Shown one piece after another: positions 1 through 5,748 of a DNA stretch of 13,448 nucleotides. The first letter of the stretch is position 1; the number at the start of each line of letters is the position of its first letter. The position numbers and the translations under genes are program-made. This stretch comes from Deltaproteobacteria bacterium (GTDB lineage Bacteria; Myxococcota_A; UBA796): assembly GCA_002707085.1 (NCBI GenBank), contig PALY01000104.1, forward strand, positions 17,633 through 31,080, written 5' to 3'. Below the pieces are notes generated by a model. The model was given only the letters and a program-made list of their open reading frames with translations, had not been told where the DNA came from and made no database searches.

Positions 1-584
1 ACCCATGAAGGCAACTTCCGATAAGCGTTGTGAAGTCGATCAGGGGAAACCAATGGACTCAGCAGTTGTGCGCCTTTGGTGAGCGCTCTGGCGGTGTTGC
101 TGGGACCGGGGCGCCAGTTCGAATGACAGGACGAGCAGTCACTGGGGCTGGGGTTTGTGCATGGTTTGTTGCCTTCTTGAAGGCTGAGTCCACCTGCGGC
201 GCACCATGCCCAACCGTCATGAAGCGTGACTACGGTTGGAGCTTGGAATTTCATTGTGGAGGACAAGAACTGGATGTGGTGAATGTGGACCACGTCGGGC
301 TGAAATTCTTCTTCGAACTCTTTCATCATGGCGTCGATCACACCATCGGACTCTCCATCCGCAAGCGCGCGGCTAGAGAGGTTGTTTACGATGCGAATCA
401 CGCCCGGTTCTTTCAATAGACTGTATTGGTTTCGCCCAGGAGCCCGGGTGGCGGCTACGACTTGGACCGTGTGGCCTCTGTTTTGCAGCTCTCGGGCAAG
501 CATGGATACATGACGTTCTGTTCCCGCTGTTTCGCGGGGTGGGTATCCGTGAGCGATCAACATTATTCGTAGAGAAGAAGACAT
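1..584 (-). CDS. GT4-family glycosyltransferase, N-terminal part (runs off left edge)
   Basis: Reading the minus strand from an ATG at 584 gives 194 open codons to the window edge, so the C-terminal catalytic half is missing. The visible part is the acceptor-side Rossmann domain of a GT-B fold, GT4-like glycosyltransferase. Residues 10-38 read as the usual first loop and helix (IAHGYPPRETAGTERHV, then a helix ending RGHTV). Residues 96-103 are PDVVHIHH, followed by a TVVTLHDGW strand at 117-125. Cysteines at 128, 142, 150 and 153 form the cluster often seen just after that strand in surface-polysaccharide transferases. Such enzymes transfer a sugar from a nucleotide-sugar donor at the inner face of the membrane. 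The acceptor cannot be read from the sequence. No clear Shine-Dalgarno precedes the ATG; an in-frame ATG at 563 is an alternative start. The gene is divergent from the pilus genes, so a role in pilin glycosylation would be speculation. Confidence 0.85.
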   Translation of the reverse strand, partial: MSSSLRIMLIAHGYPPRETAGTERHVSMLARELQNRGHTVQVVAATRAPGRNQYSLLKEPGVIRIVNNLSSRALADGESDGVIDAMMKEFEEEFQPDVVHIHHIQFLSSTMKFQAPTVVTLHDGWAWCAAGGLSLQEGNKPCTNPSPSDCSSCHSNWRPGPSNTARALTKGAQLLSPLVSPDRLHNAYRKLPSW

Positions 585-622
585 AAGGTTTAGTCGAATA
601 GTAAGGATAGGTCTCTTGCGAC

Positions 623-628
623 TATATT
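623..628 (+). promoter_or_regulatory. Possible -10 element for the response-regulator gene
   Basis: TATATT matches the TATAAT consensus at five of six positions and ends seven bases before the ATG at 635. If it is used, transcription would start at or next to the A of the start codon, giving a leaderless message. That fits the absence of any Shine-Dalgarno in the bases just upstream (TTCCCAGT). No convincing -35 hexamer lies 16-18 bases upstream, so the call is weak. The 50-base gap 585-634 must also serve the divergent glycosyltransferase gene. Confidence 0.25.
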
Positions 629-634
629 CCCAGT

Positions 635-2023
635 ATGCATAGCCAGGACACCAGCGAAGATTCCCGTGTTCTTCTGATCGTTGACGATGAGGAGAATCTT
701 CGCCACGTGCTTCGTGTCATATTGGAACAGTCGAATTTCCGGGTGTTGGAGGCGACGGATGGCGTGGATGCCATTCAGGTTTTGGACGACCACCCGGAGG
801 TGGGTTTGGTTCTCTGCGATGTGCGCATGCCCCGAATGGATGGGATGGCATTCTTGGACGCGGTGGCTGGACGCGGATTGAACGTTGTTCTGATGAGCGC
901 ATATGGGACAACAGGTACTGCGGTCGAGGCGATCTCTCGAGGCGCTGTTGATTATATTTCCAAGCCATTCCGGCCCGATGAAATCCGGGTATGTCTTGAT
1001 CGCCTGAAGGGTCGTCAGGCGCTTGAAGCGGAAAATCAGCGTTTGCGGGCAGCGGTAGATGCCCCCGTTTCTTTGGGTGGTTTTGTGGGGCGTTCGGCCG
1101 GGGCGAAGTCTGTCATTAGTTTGGTGGAAAAGGTGGCTGCCTATCCAACAACAGTGTTGTTGACGGGTGAGTCAGGAACAGGGAAAGAAGTGCTTGCTCG
1201 AGCATTGCATTCTCGGTCGGATCGGGCGCGGCAACCATTCATCGCTGTGAATTGTGGCGCGATTCCGGAATCGCTTCTGGAGAGCGAACTGTTTGGTCAT
1301 GAACGTGGTGCGTTTACTGGCGCCGTACGCGCCCATCCTGGTTTGTTTGAGCAAGCCCACGGCGGCACCCTTCTTTTGGATGAAATTGGCGAAATGCCTT
1401 TGGCGCTTCAAACTCGTTTGCTGCGTGTGTTGGAGGAGGGCCGTGTGCGGCGGGTGGGTGGTCAGAAAGACCGTGCCTGCGACGTACGTGTCGTCGCAGC
1501 GACCGCACGCAACCTTGAGCAGATGGTGGAGGAGAAACTTTTCAGAGATGATCTTTTTTATCGGCTCCGGGTTGTTCACATCACAGTGCCTCCCCTCCGT
1601 GACCGGCTGGAGGATGTACCACTGTTGGTGGATGCATTGTTGTTGCGCGTAGGAGAGCGTTTGGGGGTGGATGGTTTACAGGTTTCCGACTCCTGCATGC
1701 GGGTGTTGATTTCATATTCATGGCCCGGGAATGTCCGACAATTGGAAAACGCTTTGGAGCGGGCGCTGCTCATGGCTGAAGGCTCGGTGATCGATGTCGG
1801 TGACCTCCCTGAAGAACTTCGTCCAGCGACAACCGCATTGCCAGCGGAACCACAGGGAGACGATTTGTCCATCAAGCGTCATACTGCATCCCTGGAACGG
1901 CTCCTGATTTCTCGAGCGTTGGCTCGTACCGGGGGAAACCGAAGTCAGGCGGCGCAATTGTTGGACATTTCATACAAGGCCTTGGTGTACAAGATTCGCG
2001 GTTACGGGTTGGATTCAGAATGA
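635..2023 (+). CDS. NtrC/PilR-family sigma54-dependent response regulator
   Basis: This 462-residue protein has the three-domain layout of a bacterial enhancer-binding protein. The receiver domain (about 11-125) has the acidic pair D17/D18, phospho-acceptor D62 in CDVRMP, S88 in MSAYG and K110 in SKPF. A short coiled linker (about 126-148) follows. The AAA+ domain has Walker A GESGTGKE (178-185), the sigma54-contacting loop GAFTGA (225-230), Walker [11 protein letters not shown] (243-252) and WPGNVRQL (363-370). A Fis-type helix-turn-helix lies at about 434-456. All key residues are intact, so it should be phosphorylated by a histidine kinase, hydrolyse ATP and open sigma54 promoters. Its place just before a fimT-pilVWXY1 set matches pilR in Pseudomonas, which supports a PilR-like role. 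No pilS-like kinase is adjacent, however, and the family alone does not fix the target. It overlaps the next gene by four bases (ATGA). Confidence 0.93.
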   Translation: MHSQDTSEDSRVLLIVDDEENLRHVLRVILEQSNFRVLEATDGVDAIQVLDDHPEVGLVLCDVRMPRMDGMAFLDAVAGRGLNVVLMSAYGTTGTAVEAISRGAVDYISKPFRPDEIRVCLDRLKGRQALEAENQRLRAAVDAPVSLGGFVGRSAGAKSVISLVEKVAAYPTTVLLTGESGTGKEVLARALHSRSDRARQPFIAVNCGAIPESLLESELFGHERGAFTGAVRAHPGLFEQAHGGTLLLDEIGEMPLALQTRLLRVLEEGRVRRVGGQKDRACDVRVVAATARNLEQMVEEKLFRDDLFYRLRVVHITVPPLRDRLEDVPLLVDALLLRVGERLGVDGLQVSDSCMRVLISYSWPGNVRQLENALERALLMAEGSVIDVGDLPEELRPATTALPAEPQGDDLSIKRHTASLERLLISRALARTGGNRSQAAQLLDISYKALVYKIRGYGLDSE

Positions 2024-2826
2024 AACTCTTGTGGCTGGTCTTGCTGCTTGGCTGCTCCGCAGACCACTATGCGGGTAAAGGCCAGACTGCGCTTGATCAG
2101 CACCAGTTGGCAGAAGCCGAAGGGCAGTTCCGCAAAGCGCTCAGTCGTGACCCTGATCACATGGATGCCCTGTCTGGGCTGGGGTGGACATACCTTTTGG
2201 CGGGCCAAACCGAAGCGGCCAAAGGTTCCTTTGAACGCTGTGCGATGGTTTCGGATCGGAACCCAGACTGTTTTCGGGGGCTGGCTGGTGTCTCTTCGGC
2301 GCTTGGGAACCCGCGAGAAGCCCGGCGCTTGCTGAATGAGGGCCTTCTGATTGACGAGTACCATCCTGGGATTCAAAGCAGTCTCGCCTTGTTGGATTTG
2401 GTGAGTGGCGAGACGGATGCGGCCGCGCGTCGGTATGAGGCTCTGATTCAGCGTTTTCCCGATAAAGCTGAGTACCAATTGGGGTTCGCTGAGGTTCGAA
2501 TACGGCAAGATAAGCACATGGATGCGCTGGATGTGATCGAGCAGGCATTGACACTCTCAGATACTCCAGCGCGAACCCGTGCGATTCTGTTTCAAACTCA
2601 AGCCAGAGCTTTGGTGAGTGTGACTGCCGACAGGGTGAGTGAAGAACGGTGTGCAGAGACGGCGCCACAGGTTCGTATATGGCTTGATGTCGCCAAAAAG
2701 TCGGTTGAGCAAGCGCGCGAAACAGGCGTGAGTCTTCCGGATATTCACGTTGTGCGCCGTTTGATTAAACGCCAGCGCGCACGTGTCGACGAAAAGTGCC
2801 CAAAACAGGAAAAAAGTTCCGAATAG
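2020..2826 (+). CDS. TPR-repeat outer-membrane lipoprotein, possible PilF/Tgl-like pilotin
   Basis: The product has 268 residues. It opens with a very short lipoprotein signal ([12 protein letters not shown]) whose lipobox LLGC gives a mature N-terminal Cys12. Ser at +2 is not a retention signal, so outer-membrane sorting is expected. Residues about 16-185 form four to five TPR-like helix pairs; the clearest are 46-80 (DALSGLGWTYLLAGQTEAA) and 117-147. The tail 205-268 is charged and helical, with cysteines at 211 and 260. The ATG overlaps the stop of the regulator (ATGA), so the two are translationally coupled. Length (about 250 residues), lipidation, TPR content and position beside minor-pilin genes resemble PilF/Tgl pilotins, which help PilQ secretin assemble. 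TPR lipoproteins are common, though, and the pilotin role is inference. It could instead be a general scaffold such as a cell-envelope assembly lipoprotein. Confidence 0.85.
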   Translation: MKLLWLVLLLGCSADHYAGKGQTALDQHQLAEAEGQFRKALSRDPDHMDALSGLGWTYLLAGQTEAAKGSFERCAMVSDRNPDCFRGLAGVSSALGNPREARRLLNEGLLIDEYHPGIQSSLALLDLVSGETDAAARRYEALIQRFPDKAEYQLGFAEVRIRQDKHMDALDVIEQALTLSDTPARTRAILFQTQARALVSVTADRVSEERCAETAPQVRIWLDVAKKSVEQARETGVSLPDIHVVRRLIKRQRARVDEKCPKQEKSSE

Positions 2827-2841
2827 GAAAATTTTTCCTAT
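2823..2841. promoter_or_regulatory. 19-base perfect palindrome, candidate operator or enhancer site
   Basis: ATAGGAAAATTTTTCCTAT is symmetric about base 2832, with nine-base arms around a single central T. It starts over the TAG stop of the TPR lipoprotein gene. The arms are AT-rich with almost no loop, so it suits a dimeric DNA-binding protein better than an RNA terminator. Its centre lies about 85 bases upstream of the start point predicted from the sigma54-like promoter, a normal distance for an enhancer-binding protein. The cognate protein is unknown. Confidence 0.45.
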
Positions 2842-2867
2842 CTGAAGGGGTTTTGGGGCTGGAAAAA

Positions 2868-2896
2868 GTACCCATTTGTGCCATCAAATTAGGTAC
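2868..2896. repeat. Imperfect inverted repeat overlapping the -24 element
   Basis: GTACC (2868-2872) plus ATTTG (2874-2878) pair with CAAAT (2885-2889) plus GGTAC (2892-2896). The central six bases are TGCCAT, and a one-against-two-base bulge interrupts the arms. The right arm contains the GG of the putative -24 element, so a protein bound here would compete with sigma54 RNA polymerase. It is also a possible hairpin if transcribed from upstream. No run of T follows, so it is not a terminator. Confidence 0.35.
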
Positions 2897-2906
2897 ACTT
2901 CTTGCT
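2891..2906 (+). promoter_or_regulatory. Candidate sigma54 (-24/-12) promoter of the minor-pilin operon
   Basis: AGGTACACTTCTTGCT matches the sigma54 consensus TGGCACG-N4-TTGCW at nine of twelve fixed positions. It includes the GG (2892-2893) and GC (2904-2905) separated by exactly ten bases. The predicted start point, twelve bases downstream of the -12 C, is about 2917. It lies between the sigma54 activator gene pair and the first minor-pilin gene, which is the expected place for a PilR-type target. The tension is that the start point falls on the first ATG of the pilin gene, leaving no room for a ribosome-binding site if translation starts there or at 2923. Confidence 0.5.
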
Positions 2907-2916
2907 AATAAGAACG

Positions 2917-3609
2917 ATGTATATGCCCACACGAAAAAGCCAGTCTGGATTTACGATGATCGAAGTCGCCATGGTGATCGCGATCATCAGTGTACTTGCG
3001 GCCATTGGTTGGGGCAGCACTCGCCAGCAGATGCCTCGATACCGTTTGATTCAAGCCTCCAAACAATTGAAGAGTGATCTTGTTCACCTGCGAAATTTGG
3101 CAGTGCAAACGAACCGTGAAACACGGCTCACCCTGGAGGCCTCACCGGGGGACTGCGACGAAGTTGAGGAGTATGGTGGTCGATGGTCTTTGTTTGCTGG
3201 AGACCGTTCAAGGCAGTCCTCAAGTTGGGAATATTTGCCCATCGATACGGAGTCTGATGGCTCGGACGATGAGCGAGGAGAAGGGTCGGTGGTTCTCGAT
3301 GAAGGCGGGAATCGGCAGGCTCGAGATGTGTGTTTGAACGAGTGGGGAGTCATTCGTGGACCGGGTTCTGGAAGCGAAAACAGCATCGTATTTAGCCCCC
3401 GTGGTTGGTTGACCAACCCTGCGACAGATTTCAACTCCGAGGGTTACATGGAATTGACCCTTAGCAATCAAGCGGCAGCAAGGGACGGGGTCGAGGATAA
3501 GGTCAAAGTTTTGGTCACTCGGGCAGGAATGGTTCGTTTGCACTCGACATTGGGCCATGAGATGTCGGATAATCCTGTGGGAGTGGGGGCAACCAGTAAG
3601 GCCAGATGA
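2917..3609 (+). CDS. fimT: FimT/FimU (GspH-like) minor pilin
   Basis: From ATG 2917 the product has 230 residues. A short basic leader ends in a class III prepilin site, KSQSG/FTMIEV. Phe is at +1 and Glu at +5, followed by about 20 hydrophobic residues (VAMVIAIISVLAAIGWG). PilD-type peptidase should cut after the Gly. The segment that follows (YRLIQASKQLKSDLVHLRNLA) is the amphipathic helix typical of GspH/FimT. Near the C-terminus are the family's usual strands, IVFSPRGW and the last strand AGMVRLH. Two cysteines, at 80 and 129 in this numbering, could pair. FimT/FimU belongs to the minor-pilin tip complex that primes pilus assembly. ATG 2923 (MPTRKSQSG leader) is an equally good start, and a TTG at 2902 would overlap the promoter. 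No strong Shine-Dalgarno is present, only AGAA at 2911-2914. The stop overlaps pilV (ATGA). Confidence 0.88.
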   Translation: MYMPTRKSQSGFTMIEVAMVIAIISVLAAIGWGSTRQQMPRYRLIQASKQLKSDLVHLRNLAVQTNRETRLTLEASPGDCDEVEEYGGRWSLFAGDRSRQSSSWEYLPIDTESDGSDDERGEGSVVLDEGGNRQARDVCLNEWGVIRGPGSGSENSIVFSPRGWLTNPATDFNSEGYMELTLSNQAAARDGVEDKVKVLVTRAGMVRLHSTLGHEMSDNPVGVGATSKAR

Positions 3610-4148
3610 AGCAACTGTTCATCAATGCTGAACGACAAACTCGCGCGCGCGTAGGCGCTGACGTGCGTTTGCACGCGAGCGCGCGCCACGGGTTCACCCT
3701 GATTGAGTCACTGATTGCGACCGCATTGCTTGGTTTTTCCCTGGTCGTCATGTTCGGTTTTCATAGCCAAGCGGTTCGCTCAAATCTGCATGCTCGGAAA
3801 ATGACGGATTGTACCTATTTGGCACAGTTGCAAATGGAGCGACTGATCGCTTTGCCATGGGATGAAAGTGACCGCCCTGGTGAGTTGGCCAATCTTGATA
3901 GCGATGACAGTGCAACCGACAAGTGGACCTACCTGCCACATCCTTCTGGTGGACCCACACCGGTGAACTCCTACAACAAAGAAGATGATGAGGGCGCAAA
4001 GTCGGTCTACAGCGTGAGTTGGCATATCGAAGACATGGATTCAGAACCCACATGGCTGCGTATGCGGGTTCGGTGCCAATACAAAGATGAAGCATTCAAC
4101 CAGTGGAAGGGGACCACCATATCCTCGTACCGCTTCCGGGATTCCTGA
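3606..4148 (+). CDS. pilV: PilV-like minor pilin with long basic leader
   Basis: The 180-residue product has a prepilin site ARHG29/F30TLIE34, with Glu at +5 and a hydrophobic helix SLIATALLGFSLVVMFGF. The helix continues into LAQLQMERLIALPW, which is characteristic of PilV/GspI. Two cysteines (68 and about 162) could form a disulfide. ATG 3606 overlaps the fimT stop and has AAGG five bases upstream, so it is well supported. It gives a 29-residue Arg-rich leader, much longer than the usual 5-15. GTG 3663 would give a normal ten-residue leader (MRLHASARHG), with AGG upstream as a weak ribosome-binding site. PilV is expected to sit below the tip with PilW and PilX. The stop overlaps the pilW start (TGATG). 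Confidence 0.85.
   Translation: MKQLFINAERQTRARVGADVRLHASARHGFTLIESLIATALLGFSLVVMFGFHSQAVRSNLHARKMTDCTYLAQLQMERLIALPWDESDRPGELANLDSDDSATDKWTYLPHPSGGPTPVNSYNKEDDEGAKSVYSVSWHIEDMDSEPTWLRMRVRCQYKDEAFNQWKGTTISSYRFRDS
3643..3686 (+). repeat. GC-rich inverted repeat inside the pilV leader codons
   Basis: GCGCGCGC at 3643-3650 can pair with GCGCGCGC at 3679-3686. Between them, CGTGC (3662-3666) and GCACG (3671-3675) form a five-pair stem with loop GTTT. In mRNA this would fold into a strong two-part hairpin covering the alternative GTG start at 3663. It falls where the protein is rich in Arg and Ala, so codon bias alone may account for part of it. Confidence 0.4.
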
Positions 4149-5197
4149 TGAGACGATGGTCACGCCAGGGGTTCACGTTGATCGAGATGATGATCGCCGT
4201 TTTGGTTTCATCGGTTGTTGTCGCCGGTTTGTTTTCCTTGTTTAGTCTTCAGTCCCGTCAGTTTTTGTACCAAGACCTGCAGATGGAAATGCATCAAAGC
4301 GTCCGTTTTGCGACCGACATGTTGACCCGTTCGATTCGGATCGCAGGGTACGGGGCTGGTGGAGAAGTCACCGGCTACCATGGTTCGACGACCAATGACG
4401 ACACCCTGCCTGTGGTGATGAGTTGGGATGGAGAGGGTGATAACGATACCGATGCCATCACGGTGGTGTACGGTGACCCCATGTTGCGAATGAACACCGA
4501 ACCCGCGGTGACGACCTGTGACGCTGAGAGTCTCAACTTTGATCTGACGGTGCGAGACCAAGACACCAAGATTGGTGAATATGAAGCCGGAGAGTTGTTG
4601 CTGTGTTCCGACTACGCGAACCTGACGGGGATTGAGTCTTATCTGTGGATTCTCAGCTCTGTCGATACGTCGTCGGGTGTGCTTTCATTTGAAAGCAATG
4701 ACGGGTATGCCGATTACGATGACGTCTGCGGCTCTTCGGAAAACCTTTCTCCTGCGATGCTGTGTTCCAAAGCACATGTGTTGACCTTCTACATCGATGC
4801 GGATGATTCCGATGGCGTGGGTCCCGGCTCTTCGGATAACCCTGTGTTGATGATGGACCTTAATCTTGACTGGCCAGCCGAAGATGATGTTCCGCTGGTG
4901 GACAACATTGAGGACATGCAGTTTGAGTACTGCTTGAACGACGGCGGTTCCGAACCCGACTGTACAGAAGAGAGTGAATGGGTGGATGAGATCAGCAGCG
5001 GCAGCGAGTCGGATGTCTGGATGGTCCGAACATCACTTGTGGTTCGCAGTTCCCGCAAAGACCCACAACTGCTTCGGACTTCCACTCGTCCTGCCCTCGC
5101 CAATCACAGTGGAGCCACTGACTCAGACAACTATTTCCGGCAGGTACTCGTTACAGAAGTCACTGTCCGCAACCTTCGATACCAGGCCAATTTGTGA
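4148..5197 (+). CDS. pilW: PilW-like minor pilin
   Basis: From ATG 4148 the protein has 349 residues. The leader MRRWSRQG/FTLIEMM is cut after Gly8, with Phe at +1 and Glu13 at +5, followed by a hydrophobic helix to about residue 32. The PilW hallmark follows at about 54-72: FATDMLTRSIRIAGYGAGG, the helix ending in an AGY motif. The remainder is a large Asp/Ser-rich globular domain with six cysteines, consistent with a periplasmic or extracellular fold held by disulfides. PilW is part of the PilVWX-PilY1 tip complex of type IVa pili. The start overlaps the pilV stop (TGATG). An in-frame upstream ATG at 4103 would add 15 residues inside pilV and lengthen the leader, so it is less likely. The end overlaps pilX (GTGA). 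Confidence 0.87.
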   Translation: MRRWSRQGFTLIEMMIAVLVSSVVVAGLFSLFSLQSRQFLYQDLQMEMHQSVRFATDMLTRSIRIAGYGAGGEVTGYHGSTTNDDTLPVVMSWDGEGDNDTDAITVVYGDPMLRMNTEPAVTTCDAESLNFDLTVRDQDTKIGEYEAGELLLCSDYANLTGIESYLWILSSVDTSSGVLSFESNDGYADYDDVCGSSENLSPAMLCSKAHVLTFYIDADDSDGVGPGSSDNPVLMMDLNLDWPAEDDVPLVDNIEDMQFEYCLNDGGSEPDCTEESEWVDEISSGSESDVWMVRTSLVVRSSRKDPQLLRTSTRPALANHSGATDSDNYFRQVLVTEVTVRNLRYQANL

Positions 5198-5748
5198 AAC
5201 AGCTGATGCCATCAACGGGTTCCTCTGCGCGGATTGTTGGCCGTCGTGGGTATGCCATGTTGTTGGCGATGCTCCTGATTGCCATTTTGGCCGTCATCGG
5301 TGCCACAACCTTGTCGGTTGCAGGTGTCGATCAACGAATCGCGTTGCACAACCGGAAGCATATGATGGTCTTGAATACATCGGATGCAGGAACCGAACAC
5401 GGGCGCTATCAGCTGGAACATGAAAACCCGCCGAATGAAGGTCTGAATCCGGACGACGATACCTGGCCGGACTTTGTGGAGTCTACAGAGGCAGAAGACC
5501 AGTTTGGTGGATTGAGCTACGCCCACAACTTGGGCGTGTATTGGGTGCAGGCGACCTACAACCGATGTGGAAACCCCCCACCTGGGTACTCGACAGAAAT
5601 AGGAAATACAAAGTTTCGTAGTGACTACTGGGAGATGAAATCCCAGGGCCGAATGCAGGACACGTCTTATGCGAACGTCAACGAGACGTCTTCGACAACC
5701 GTACTGTTGTTGAGGAAAGTCGTAAAAGGGACGTGCAAGGTTCGATGA
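5194..5748 (+). CDS. pilX: PilX-like minor pilin lacking Glu5
   Basis: The 184-residue product has a basic leader ending GRRG/YAMLLAMLLIAILAVIGA. Gly19 precedes Tyr at +1, and Leu occupies the +5 position that is Glu in most pilins. The following helix (SVAGVDQRIALHNRKHMMVLNTSDAGTEHG) matches the PilX_N pattern, in which a small-residue Asn/Ser-rich helix ends near a Gly. Two cysteines lie in the C-terminal half. Among related pseudopilins, GspK also lacks Glu5 and caps the tip, which fits a tip-proximal role here. GTG 5194 overlaps the pilW stop (GTGA). ATG 5206, four codons in, is the alternative start and gives a 15-residue leader. The stop overlaps the pilY1 start (TGATG). Assignment rests on the N-terminal pattern and on position between pilW and pilY1. 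Confidence 0.78.
   Translation: MKQLMPSTGSSARIVGRRGYAMLLAMLLIAILAVIGATTLSVAGVDQRIALHNRKHMMVLNTSDAGTEHGRYQLEHENPPNEGLNPDDDTWPDFVESTEAEDQFGGLSYAHNLGVYWVQATYNRCGNPPPGYSTEIGNTKFRSDYWEMKSQGRMQDTSYANVNETSSTTVLLLRKVVKGTCKVR

Noticed and set aside
30..513. Plus-strand open frames (129 and 61 codons)
   Set aside because: They lie opposite a clear GT4 glycosyltransferase frame on the minus strand and have no recognisable protein features.
1..584. Pilin-glycosylation gene
   Set aside because: The enzyme is of the general GT4 type, divergent from the pilus operon, and only its N-terminal part is visible. Nothing in the sequence ties it to pilins.
605..617. Possible sigma54 element upstream of the regulator gene
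   Set aside because: The GG and GC there are separated by eleven bases, not ten, and the flanking bases do not match the consensus.
2823..2841. Palindrome read as an intrinsic terminator for the TPR lipoprotein gene
   Set aside because: The stem is AT-rich with a one-base centre, and no U-tract follows a GC-rich stem. A protein-binding site fits better.
2848..2858. G-quadruplex or terminator in the GGGGTTTTGGGG stretch
   Set aside because: Only two G-runs are present, so no four-tract quadruplex is possible, and there is no stem followed by a T run.
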